This document shows positions 15,896-24,500 of a stretch of 64,000 nucleotides of DNA, piece after piece. The notes under the pieces are model-generated. The model was given only the letters and a program-made list of their open reading frames with translations, did no database searches and had not been told where the DNA came from. Positions within the stretch are counted from its first letter, which is position 1. Every line of letters begins with the position of its first letter. Both the position numbers and the translations under genes were made by a program. The DNA is from Marilutibacter spongiae (GTDB lineage Bacteria; Pseudomonadota; Gammaproteobacteria; Xanthomonadales; Xanthomonadaceae), in the NCBI RefSeq assembly GCF_014145325.1, contig NZ_JACHTF010000001.1, forward strand, positions 276,496 to 340,495, given 5' to 3'.

Positions 15896-16795
15896 TCAGT
15901 CGTCCACGAGCGTGCCGCCGGGGAGGAAGTTCCAGGTCCGGGTCACGTGCAGGATGTCCGGGTCTTCCTCGGTCCGCGGCAGCGGCGGGTAGGGCTCGGC
16001 CAGGCGCGCGATGCGCAGCGCCGAGGCGTCGAGCAGGGGCGTGCCGCTGCTCTTGATGATCTCGGCCCGCTCGACGGAGCCGTTGCGGCGGATCGCCACG
16101 CTGATCACCACCTGGCCGGCCAGCCGGCGTCGCCGCGCTTCGTCGGGGTAGTTGAGGTTGCCCACGCGCTCGACGCGGTCCACCCACTCGCGCAGGTAGG
16201 CGGCCCAGGCGTATTCCTGCGTGCTGGCGGAGACGAACTTGCGCTTGGGACGTTTCGCGTAGCGTTCCGAGCGCAGGTGGATCTCCGCCGCCAGGCGCGC
16301 CATCGCCATGTCGCGCTCGACCTTGCGGTCGCCGCGCGGCAAAGGCAACTCGTCGGGATCGGGCGTGTCGCGGGCAGGCGGTGCGCGGTCCTCGCCGCGG
16401 GTGCTGGCGACCACCCGCGCTTCCGGCGGGGGTTGCGCGGCGGGCGATTGCGCGCGCAGCGGCACCGGTGCCACCCCGGCCTCGGCCTGGGGCGCCTGCC
16501 CGGTCTGGTTGTCGCGCGGGCGGGTGGTCTTCTCGTGCTCGCCGCCGCCCTGGTTGCTGGCCTGGGCGAGGAAGTCCGCCTGGGCCTGCGTCAACGGGCT
16601 CTGGGTCTGGGTCAGGATGACGTCGAGGGTCGGCACCACCGGCGCCGCGCTCTCCAGCGCGAAGCCCACGCCGAGCAGCAGCACGCCGTGGAACAGCAGC
16701 GACAGTACCAGGGTGGCGGTCAGGCGCTGGTTCTCGTCGGGCACCTGCCGGACCGGTACGCGAGGGCCCGCCATCGCGGGAGCCGCGCCGCTCAT
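15896..16795 (-). CDS. tonB: TonB-family energy transducer (TonB3-like, next to gshB-pilG)
   Basis: A 299-residue protein with a short cytoplasmic N-terminus, one signal-anchor transmembrane helix (about 28-50, LVLSLLFHGVLLLGV), a long Gln/Pro/Arg-rich periplasmic spacer, and a C-terminal TonB domain (about 205-299, GQVVISVAIRRNGSVERAEI, then SSGTPLLDASALRIARLAEPY). TonB proteins pass proton-motive energy from ExbB-ExbD to outer-membrane receptors. In Pseudomonas aeruginosa the gene in the same position, tonB3 beside gshB and pilG, is needed for twitching motility and pilus assembly. The conserved position suggests a similar role here. Exb genes are not in the window. It follows gshB by 46 bp on the same strand. 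Confidence 0.88.
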   Translation of the reverse strand: MSGAAPAMAGPRVPVRQVPDENQRLTATLVLSLLFHGVLLLGVGFALESAAPVVPTLDVILTQTQSPLTQAQADFLAQASNQGGGEHEKTTRPRDNQTGQAPQAEAGVAPVPLRAQSPAAQPPPEARVVASTRGEDRAPPARDTPDPDELPLPRGDRKVERDMAMARLAAEIHLRSERYAKRPKRKFVSASTQEYAWAAYLREWVDRVERVGNLNYPDEARRRRLAGQVVISVAIRRNGSVERAEIIKSSGTPLLDASALRIARLAEPYPPLPRTEEDPDILHVTRTWNFLPGGTLVDD

Positions 16796-16841
16796 GGGGC
16801 CCCGCGCGCGGTCCGGGCCGCGATCGCCGCCACCGGCCGGG

Positions 16842-17801
16842 TCATGCCGCCGCGGACGCCATCCGGCGCTCGATCACGTCGAACAGGTCGCCGGCGATGC
16901 GCGTGCCGTAGGCCGCATCGATCTCGCGGATGCAGGTCGGGCTGGTCACGTTGACCTCGGTCAGGTAGTCGCCGATCACGTCCAGGCCGACGAAGAGCAT
17001 GCCGCGACGCTTCATCTCCGGCCCGACCTGGGCGGCGATCCAGCGGTCGCGCTCGCTCAGCGGCCGCGCTTCGCCGCGCCCGCCGGCGGCGAGGTTGCCG
17101 CGGAATTCGTCGCCCTGCGGGATTCGCGCCAGGCAGTAGTCGACCGGCTCGCCATCGACCAGCAGGATGCGTTTGTCGCCGTCGCTGATCTCCGGCAGGT
17201 AGCGCTGGGCCATGGCCAGCTGGCGCCCGCCGTCGGTGAGGGTTTCCAGGATCACGTTGAGGTTGGGCTCGCCCGCCCGGGCCCGGAAGATCGAGCGCCC
17301 GCCCATGCCATCCAGGGGCTTGAGCACCGCCTCGCCGTGCTCGGCGACGAAGGCCTTGAGGGTCGCGTTGTCGCGGGTGACCACCGTGGGCGGGCAGCAC
17401 TGCGGGAACAGCAGGGCGGCCAGCTTCTCGTTGTAGTCGCGCAGGCCCTGGGGGTCGTTCACGATGAGCGCCCCGGCCTGCTGGGCGATGCCCAGCACCT
17501 GGGTGTCGTGGATGTACTCGGCGTCGACGGGCGGATCCTTGCGCATCAGGACCGCCTGGCCAGGGCTGAATTCAAATTGTGATGTGTGTCCCAGTTTGAA
17601 CCATTGCCCTGGATCGTCCTCCACGGCCAGCGGGGCCGCCAGCGCGAAGGCCCGGCCGTCGCGCAGGAACAGGCCTCCCGGGCGGACGTAGTGGAGGCGA
17701 TGGCCACGGCGCTGGGCCTCCAGCAGCATGGCGAAGGTCGAGTCCTTGGCGGTCTTGATGGATTCGATGGGGTCCATCAGGACGACGATGTCGAGCGTCA
17801 T
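16842..17801 (-). CDS. gshB: Glutathione synthetase
   Basis: A 319-residue cytoplasmic ATP-grasp ligase that joins gamma-glutamylcysteine and glycine to make glutathione. Recognisable are the N-terminal substrate region (VVLMDPIESIKTAKDSTFAML, MRKDPPVDAEYIHDT), the flexible-loop and ATP-grasp segments (VLKPLDGMGGRSIF, QRYLPEISDGDKRILLVDG) and the C-terminal metal and substrate site (FVGLDVIGDYLTEVNVTSPTC). Length matches the E. coli enzyme (316). It is transcribed with tonB and away from pilG. The 222-bp region to the pilG start holds the promoter elements of both directions. Confidence 0.97.
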   Translation of the reverse strand: MTLDIVVLMDPIESIKTAKDSTFAMLLEAQRRGHRLHYVRPGGLFLRDGRAFALAAPLAVEDDPGQWFKLGHTSQFEFSPGQAVLMRKDPPVDAEYIHDTQVLGIAQQAGALIVNDPQGLRDYNEKLAALLFPQCCPPTVVTRDNATLKAFVAEHGEAVLKPLDGMGGRSIFRARAGEPNLNVILETLTDGGRQLAMAQRYLPEISDGDKRILLVDGEPVDYCLARIPQGDEFRGNLAAGGRGEARPLSERDRWIAAQVGPEMKRRGMLFVGLDVIGDYLTEVNVTSPTCIREIDAAYGTRIAGDLFDVIERRMASAAA

Positions 17802-17894
17802 GGCAATGGGCAGGCGACGGGTCGGGCGATGGTAGCAGGCCGGTGTGCCGGGGCGTCGATCCGGGCTCCAAAACCGCGACCGGCACGGCTGAAT

Positions 17895-17913
17895 GGCCCT
17901 TTTTTTCAGGGCC
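17895..17913. repeat. Short inverted repeat in the gshB-pilG intergenic region
   Basis: GGCCCT (17895-17900) and AGGGCC (17908-17913) flank a loop of T6C. The repeat lies 17 bp upstream of the -35 box of the likely pilG promoter. It may be an operator or a small hairpin; nothing in the sequence decides which. Confidence 0.3.
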
Positions 17914-17929
17914 CGGATGCAATTCGTGC

Positions 17930-17958
17930 TTGACAGTTGCGGTCAGGCTTGGAATAAA
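17930..17958 (+). promoter_or_regulatory. Sigma-70 type promoter for the pilG-chpC operon
   Basis: A perfect -35 hexamer TTGACA (17930-17935), a 17-bp spacer and AATAAA (17953-17958, four of six -10 matches). Transcription would begin near 17965, leaving a leader of about 60 bases before the preferred pilG start at 18024. This is the best promoter match in the window. Confidence 0.6.
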
Positions 17959-18023
17959 GGCAGGCAAGCGAGGCGCCGCCATGCTCCACAAATAAAATGG
18001 CGCCCGCACTTGGGGAATACGGA

Positions 18024-18437
18024 ATGCTTGACGAGGGCCGCAAGGGCAGCCTCGATGGACTGCGGGTCATGGTGATCGATGACTCCAAGACCATCCGGCG
18101 CACTGCAGAGACGTTGTTGAAACGCGAAGGCTGTGACGTCGTCACGGCCGTCGATGGCTTTGAGGCGCTGGCGAAGATCGCCGACCAGCAGCCACAGATC
18201 ATCTTCGTGGACATCATGATGCCGCGCCTGGACGGCTACCAGACCTGCGCGCTCATCAAGAGCAACCAGCTGTTCAAGGGGACGCCGGTGGTCATGCTGT
18301 CCTCCAAGGACGGCCTGTTCGACAAGGCCCGCGGGCGCATCGTCGGCTCCGAGCAGTACCTCACCAAGCCTTTCACGCGCGAGGAACTCCTCGGCGCCAT
18401 CCGCACGCACGTAACCAACGAACCAAGCAACGCCTGA
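18024..18437 (+). CDS. pilG: Type IV pilus response regulator PilG
   Basis: A single-domain CheY-like receiver (137 residues from this start). The phosphoacceptor is D63 in IIFVDIMMPRLDG; the acidic pair is in MVIDDSKTIRR, the switch Thr/Ser lies in VVMLSSKDG, and the lysine is in EQYLTKPFTREE. PilG is the output regulator of the Pil-Chp system that promotes pilus extension and cAMP signalling in Pseudomonas. I chose the ATG at 18024, with GGGGAA just upstream, over an earlier in-frame ATG at 17997 that has no ribosome-binding site and would add nine residues. First gene of the chemosensory operon, 18 bp before pilH. Confidence 0.93.
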   Translation: MLDEGRKGSLDGLRVMVIDDSKTIRRTAETLLKREGCDVVTAVDGFEALAKIADQQPQIIFVDIMMPRLDGYQTCALIKSNQLFKGTPVVMLSSKDGLFDKARGRIVGSEQYLTKPFTREELLGAIRTHVTNEPSNA

Positions 18438-18455
18438 CCGGGGGGTAGGGCATCC

Positions 18456-18821
18456 ATGGCACGCATTCTCTTGATCGAAGACTCGCCGACCGACACGGCG
18501 GTCCTCACCCAGTTGCTGGAACGCAACGGCCACCAGGTGCTTTCATCCGGCAGCGCCGAGGACGGGATCGAGGTGTGTCGCCGCGAACAGCCCGACCTGG
18601 TGCTGATGGACGTCGTCCTGCCCGGCATGAACGGCTTCCAGGCGACCCGCGCGCTGTCGCGCGACGCCGACACCAAGGCCATCCCGGTACTGATCGTCAG
18701 CACCAAGAGCATGGACACCGACAAGGCCTGGGGCCTGCGACAGGGCGCCAAGGACTACATCGTCAAGCCGCCGCGCGAGGACGAGCTGGTCGCGCGCATC
18801 AACGACCTGCTCGGGGACTGA
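18456..18821 (+). CDS. pilH: Type IV pilus response regulator PilH
   Basis: A single-domain receiver of 121 residues: IEDSPTD acidic pocket, phosphoacceptor D52 in LVLMDVVLPGMNG, VSTKSM switch region and the lysine in DYIVKPPRE. In Pseudomonas and relatives PilH is the second CheY-like protein of the Pil-Chp pathway; it is linked to pilus retraction and probably also drains phosphate from ChpA. It carries the double-proline KPP typical of PilH. GGGGG lies shortly before the start (ACCGGGGGGTAGGGCATCC region). Confidence 0.94.
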   Translation: MARILLIEDSPTDTAVLTQLLERNGHQVLSSGSAEDGIEVCRREQPDLVLMDVVLPGMNGFQATRALSRDADTKAIPVLIVSTKSMDTDKAWGLRQGAKDYIVKPPREDELVARINDLLGD

Positions 18822-18829
18822 GCGCGGCC

Positions 18830-19453
18830 GTGGACACGAACATGACGCCCTTCGAGGTCCTGGTCGACTACGAGCGTCGCAGCCTCGCGCACGTCGTCGG
18901 CCTGCCCGAGCAGATCGACGCCCCGGGCCTGTGGCGCGGCGTCGGCTACCGCATCGGCAGCCGCCGGCTGGCCTCGGGCTTCGACGAGGTCGTGGAAATC
19001 CTGACCCTGCCTCAGGTGACGCCGGTGCCCGGTGCCCAGCCATGGCTGCTCGGGCTGGCCAACGTGCGCGGCAACTTGCTGCCGGTGGTCGACCTCAAGC
19101 AGTTCCTGCAGGCCGAACGCACGGTCCTCCACGAAGGGCAGCGCATCCTGCTGGTGCGCCAGTCGGGCGGCAACCTCGCCGTGCTGATCGACGAGCTGTA
19201 CGGGCAGCGCAGTTTCAACGAGGAGCAGCGGCACGACGCCGCCGCGGGCATGGACGCGTCCCAGGATGACGCCGGCACCTGGGCGGAAGGCCGTTACCGG
19301 CATTTCATCGATCACAGCTATCGGCTGGACGACACCGAATGGGGCGTCTTCAGCCTGGATCGCCTTACCCGCACTCCGGAATTCAGGCAGGCCGCCGCCG
19401 ACTTCGCACGGCCTGAACTGGGCAATCGCAACACACTTGAGGTTGAATCATGA
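18830..19453 (+). CDS. pilI: CheW-like adaptor PilI
   Basis: A 207-residue scaffold protein with a CheW fold that links the receptor PilJ to the histidine kinase ChpA. CheW hallmarks are visible: [20 protein letters not shown], the [23 protein letters not shown] strand-loop segment, and [21 protein letters not shown]. The start is uncertain: GTG at 18830 (used here, preceded by GGGGA) or ATG at 18842, which would shorten it by four residues. Its stop overlaps the pilJ ATG (ATGA). Confidence 0.92.
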   Translation: MDTNMTPFEVLVDYERRSLAHVVGLPEQIDAPGLWRGVGYRIGSRRLASGFDEVVEILTLPQVTPVPGAQPWLLGLANVRGNLLPVVDLKQFLQAERTVLHEGQRILLVRQSGGNLAVLIDELYGQRSFNEEQRHDAAAGMDASQDDAGTWAEGRYRHFIDHSYRLDDTEWGVFSLDRLTRTPEFRQAAADFARPELGNRNTLEVES

Positions 19454-21471
19454 GCACTGACATGAATAACGCTGTTGGCAAGGTCCGCCAGTACGGCGTC
19501 AACACCTGGTTGACGGTGCTCGGCATCGCCCTGGTGGTGTTCGGCCTCAATACGGGCTACTCGGTCTGGAAGGCATCCCGCCTCGGCGGCGCGAGCTCCG
19601 CGGCCTCGGACCTGCAGGTGCTCTCGCAGAAGATGGCGGTGCAGGGCCGCGAAGCGGTCGGCGGCCAGCAGGACGCGTTCACCGCGTTCAAGGCCACCAA
19701 GGCGCAGATCGACGGCCACATCAGCAGCCTCAACAACAACTTCGGCGACACCACCGGCGTCGCCGGGCCGATCCGCGAGGTCACCCAGACCTGGCAGCCA
19801 CTGGGCGAGAGCGCCGACAAGCTGATCCAGAGCGAGGAGGCCGTGCTCGGCCTGGCCGGAAACATCGACAGCTTCAACGCCAAGGTGCCGCAGCTGCAGG
19901 CGAACCTGGACGAGCTCGTCCGCGCCATGTCCTCCAGCGGTTCGCCGTCCTCGCAGGTCTACTATGCGCTGCGCCAGGTCGTGCTGTCGGGTACGATCGC
20001 CCGCCGCATCACCGAGATCCAGGCCGGCGGCAGCGGCGCCACCGCGGCCGGCGACGCGCTCGCGCGCGACGTGCTGGTCTTCGACAACGTCCTGACCGGC
20101 CTGCGCGAAGGCGGCGAGAATCCCTCGATCACCGCGCTCAGCAACCAGGGCGCGGTCAGCGCCCTCGGCCAGGTCGAGACCCTCTGGGCGGACATGCGCA
20201 AGGACGTCGACGCGATCCTGGGCAGCACGCCCAACCTGTTCCAGGCGCAGGCCGCGGCCAACACCCTGACCGAGGGTTCGGACGCGCTGGAGTCGGACAG
20301 CAAGACCCTGTTCAATGCCTTCACCTCGACCGGTTCGATGAAGGACAAGAACCTGCTGGGCAACATCTGGATCAGTATCGTCTCCGGTGCGATCGCCCTG
20401 CTCGCCATCGTCGGCTTGCTGTACTCGCTCAACCGCGCGCAGCAGGTCCGCTACCAGACCACGAAGGAACTCAACGACCGCAACCAGGAGGCCATCATGC
20501 GCCTGCTGGACGAAATGGGTTCGCTCGCGGAAGGCGACCTGACCGTGAAGGCGACCGTGACCGAGGACATGACCGGCGCGATCGCGGACTCGATCAACTT
20601 CGCCGTCGAGCAGCTGCGCAGCCTGGTGCAGACCATTACCGATACCTCGGTGCAGGTCGCCTCCAGCGCGCAGGAAACCCAGGCCACCGCCATGCATCTG
20701 GCCGAGGCCGCCGAGCACCAGGCGCAGGAAATCAACTCCGCCTCGAGCCGCATCAGCGAAATCGCGGACAGCATCAACCAGGTCTCGCGCAACTCGGCCG
20801 AATCGGCGGACGTGGCGCAGCGCTCGGTGCAGATCGCGACCAAGGGCGCCGGCGTCGTGCGCCAGACGATCGCGGGCATGGACAACATCCGCGACCAGAT
20901 CCAGGAAACCTCGAAGCGAATCAAGCGACTGGGCGAGAGCTCGCAGGAGATCGGCTCGATCGTTGAACTGATCAACGACATCTCGGAGCAGACGAACATC
21001 CTGGCGCTGAACGCGGCCATCCAGGCGGCCTCGGCCGGCGAGGCGGGCCGCGGATTCGCGGTCGTGGCCGACGAAGTGCAGCGACTCGCGGAACGCGCCT
21101 CGAACGCGACCAAGCGAATCGAGACCCTGGTCCAGACCATTCAGTCCGATACCAACGAGGCGGTCAGCTCGATGGAGCAGACGACCTCGGAAGTGGTCGC
21201 CGGTGCGCGACTGGCCGAGGACGCGGGTACCGCGCTGGGCGAGATCGAAAAGGTGTCGTCCGACCTGTCGGGCCTCATCCAGGGCATCTCGAGCGCGGCG
21301 CAGCAGCAGACCAGCGCGGCGTCGAACATCACCGAGACCATGAACACGATCCAGTCGATCACCGCGCAGACCTCGCAGGGTGCGAGCCAGACGGCGGAGT
21401 CGATTGGAAACCTCGCGCAGCTCGCCGCCGACCTGCGCCGTTCGGTCGCCGACTTCAAGCTGCCGGCTTGA
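19450..21471 (+). CDS. pilJ: Methyl-accepting chemotaxis-type receptor PilJ
   Basis: A 673-residue inner-membrane receptor of the Pil-Chp system. Topology: first transmembrane helix about 18-40, a helical periplasmic PilJ-type sensor domain of about 260 residues, second transmembrane helix about 304-325 ([20 protein letters not shown]), HAMP, then the long cytoplasmic coiled coil with the conserved signalling tip ([35 protein letters not shown]). The C-terminus (ADFKLPA) lacks a CheR-docking pentapeptide such as NWETF. PilJ senses surface contact or pilin-related signals in Pseudomonas. No pilK methyltransferase gene follows it, unlike in Pseudomonas; the next large gene is chpA. Confidence 0.96.
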   Translation: MSTDMNNAVGKVRQYGVNTWLTVLGIALVVFGLNTGYSVWKASRLGGASSAASDLQVLSQKMAVQGREAVGGQQDAFTAFKATKAQIDGHISSLNNNFGDTTGVAGPIREVTQTWQPLGESADKLIQSEEAVLGLAGNIDSFNAKVPQLQANLDELVRAMSSSGSPSSQVYYALRQVVLSGTIARRITEIQAGGSGATAAGDALARDVLVFDNVLTGLREGGENPSITALSNQGAVSALGQVETLWADMRKDVDAILGSTPNLFQAQAAANTLTEGSDALESDSKTLFNAFTSTGSMKDKNLLGNIWISIVSGAIALLAIVGLLYSLNRAQQVRYQTTKELNDRNQEAIMRLLDEMGSLAEGDLTVKATVTEDMTGAIADSINFAVEQLRSLVQTITDTSVQVASSAQETQATAMHLAEAAEHQAQEINSASSRISEIADSINQVSRNSAESADVAQRSVQIATKGAGVVRQTIAGMDNIRDQIQETSKRIKRLGESSQEIGSIVELINDISEQTNILALNAAIQAASAGEAGRGFAVVADEVQRLAERASNATKRIETLVQTIQSDTNEAVSSMEQTTSEVVAGARLAEDAGTALGEIEKVSSDLSGLIQGISSAAQQQTSAASNITETMNTIQSITAQTSQGASQTAESIGNLAQLAADLRRSVADFKLPA

Positions 21472-21504
21472 CGCTGGGCTGGCAGCACGATGAGAGAACC
21501 GAGC

Positions 21505-21579
21505 ATGAACACGCCGGGCATGTTCGATCCAGGGATGCGCATGGGGCGCAGCCACGCTGACGGGCAGGTCCGACCATGA
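21505..21579 (+). CDS. Possible 24-residue leader peptide ahead of chpA
   Basis: A short open frame in the 104-bp pilJ-chpA gap. It starts at ATG 21505 with a weak purine-rich GAGAG upstream, and its TGA overlaps the chpA start codon (ATGA at 21576-21579). It is rich in Met, Gly and Pro and resembles no known peptide. If translated, it would couple ribosomes onto chpA. Codon content is not distinctive, and chance occurrence is quite possible. Confidence 0.25.
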   Translation: MNTPGMFDPGMRMGRSHADGQVRP

Positions 21580-24500
21580 CCGTGATGAGCGACGCGATCG
21601 ACACCACCACGCTGGGCTGGATCAAGCCGGAGCTGGACCAGACCCTGCAACAGGCCCGCGACGAGATCGAGGCCTTTGCGGAGAACAAGGGCGATACCGC
21701 CCGCATGCGCGCCTGCGCGGCCCACCTGCACCAGGTGCACGGCACGCTGCGCATGGTGGAGCTGTACGCGCCGGCGATGGTCGCCGAGGAAATGGAGCGC
21801 CTGTCGCTGGCGCTGCTCCACGGCGAGATCGAGAATCGCGACGAAGCCTGCGCGGTGCTGATGCGCGGCGCCGTCCAGCTCCCGGACTACCTGGAGCGCC
21901 TGCAGGGCGGCCACCGCGACATCCCGATCGTGCTTTTGCCGCTGCTCAACGAACTGCGCGCCATGCGCGGCGAAGTCGGGCTGAACGAAAGCGTCCTGTT
22001 CGCGCCCAACCTCGACCGTCCGCTGCCTTCCGACCTGCCGGCCTCGCTGCCGGCGAACGCCAAGGCCGGCAGCACCGCGAGCGCGCACCTGGCCGCGCTG
22101 CGCAAGGCCCTCAATGACTGGCCCGAGCACGCGGGCCCGGCCGATCCTGCCGCGCTGGTGAGTGCCATCGACGGGCTGCTTTCCGACGTTGCCGTCGAGC
22201 CGCTGCGGCGCATGTTGTGGGTGGCCCAGTGCGTTGCCGAGGCTCTTCGCGACAACGCCATGCCGGCGACCCGCGCCCTGCGCCACGCCTTCGGTGGCGT
22301 CGAGCGCGAAGCGCGCCAGATGCTGGAAGGCGACGACTTCAGCGGTCCGCGCAGCGGTCCCGCCGCGGAACCCACCCGCCAGCTGCTTTACCACGTCGCG
22401 CACAGCGCGGGTGGACATCCCGCGCTCGATACGCTGCGGGAGACCTTCAACCTCGACGCGCAGATGCCGAGCGAGTCGGAAGTCGAGCACGCGCGCGGCA
22501 GCCTGAGCGGCCGCAACCGCGAGCTGCTCGACACCGTGTCGGCGGCGATCAAGGAAGACCTGCTGCGCGTCAAGGACGCGCTCGACCTGCACCTGCGCAC
22601 GCAGCAGGACGACGTCGGCGGCCTGGCGCAGCAGGTGGACGTGCTGACCCGCGTCAGCGACACCCTCGGCATGCTCGGCCTGGGCATGGCCCGCAACGTG
22701 GTCGTGCAGCACCGCGACATCCTGCGCGACATCGTCAACGGCCTGAAGCCGGCCGACGAGGGCGCCCTGCTCGATGTCGCCGGCGCCCTGCTGTACGTCG
22801 ACGCCAGCCTGGACGACCAGGTGTCGCGCCTGGGCCACCAGAGCACCGAACAGGAAGGCAGCCTGCTGGCGAGCGAGTCGCGCAAGGTGCTCGACGTGGT
22901 CGTGCGCGAGGCGATCGCCAACTTCGGCGATGCCCGCCAGTCCTTCGTCGCGTTCGTGGAGACCAACTGGGACCACGACGAACTGGCCGAGGTCCCGCGC
23001 CTGCTGGACGAGGTCGGGGGCGCCATGCGCATCCTCGAACTGGAACTGCCGGGCGAGTACCTGCGCGGCATCAAGCGCTACACCGAGGTCGAGCTGATCG
23101 GCCGTCGCAAGGTGCCCACGGGCAGCCAGCTCGACACCCTGGCCGACAGCCTGGCAAGCCTGGAGTACTACCTCGAGGCGGTGCGCGAACAGCGCCCCAA
23201 CCGCGAGCGGATCCTCGACATTGCCCGCCAGAGCCTGGAATCGCTGGGCTACTGGCCGGTGCCGAGCACCGCCGACCATGTGGTGGCCGGCGACCTGCCG
23301 GGTGCCATGCGCATCGACGACGACACCCGCGAAGCGGTGTCGCGTGCGCTGGGCGAGCTCGAGCGCGCACCCGCGCACACCGCCGGCACGCCCGGCGCCC
23401 CGGCGGCTGCATCCGGTAGCCCCGACACGCCGGCGATGGCGCCTGCGCCGGCTGACACGGCCGCGCCCGCCGAGCACGTGGCCGCCCACAGCCCCGTCGC
23501 CGACGCCGGCGTCGCCTCCGCGGGCTTCGAGCACAGCGACGACATCGACGACGATATCCGCGAGGTCTTCCTCGAAGAGGTCGAGGAGGAGATCGCCAAC
23601 CTCGGCAACCTGCTGCCGACCTGGTACGAACAGCCGGGCGACAAGGAAAAGCTGCGCCCGATCCGTCGCGTCTTCCACACCCTGAAGGGCAGCGGTCGCC
23701 TGGTCGGCGCGCGCACCCTCGGCGAGTTCAGCTGGAAGATCGAGAGCATGCTCAATCGCGTGCTCGACACCGACAATGGCCGTGAGGCCAGTCCCGCGGT
23801 CGTCTCCGTGGTCGAGCATGCCTTTGCCGTACTGCCGCAGCTGCGCGACGCGCTGCAGGGTGGCGCGGTCGTCACCGCCGACCTGCCCGGGCTCGAAGCC
23901 ATCGCCGATCGCGTCGCAGCGGGCGAGGAAGTGTTCTACACCGCGCCGGAGGTGCCGACCCAGGCCGCCGCCGCCGAAGCGCCGGCAAGCGTGCCGGAGC
24001 CGCCGCCGGAGATCGAAACGCAACCCGACGCCGTGTCCCCGGTCGAAGACGTCGAGGTCGAGGCCGGCGAACCCGAAACGACCGTCATCGACGAGGTCGC
24101 CGGGACGGAGCCGGAACACGAGCCCGCGAAAGAGCCGGAACCTGCTGGAATCCCGGCTTCGGTCGACCCGGTCCTGCTCGAGATCCTGGACGCCGAGGTC
24201 ACCGGTCACCTGGCAACCATCGAGGACTGGATCGCCAGCGCCCAGGTCGTGCCGCAACACGTCAACGACGGCCTGCAGCGCGCCATCCATACCTTGAATG
24301 GCGCGTTCGCCATGACCGAGGTGCCGGTGATCACGGAGATCACGGCGCCGGCGGAAGGTTACGTCAAGCGCCTGCTGGTGAGCGGTGCGCCGGTGAATGC
24401 CGAGGGCGTCGCGACACTCGCGGCGGTGGCGCATGCCATCCGCAGCACGCTCGAGGCACTCAAGACGCCTGCGCCGCGCATCCCGGCGTTCGAGGGTCTG

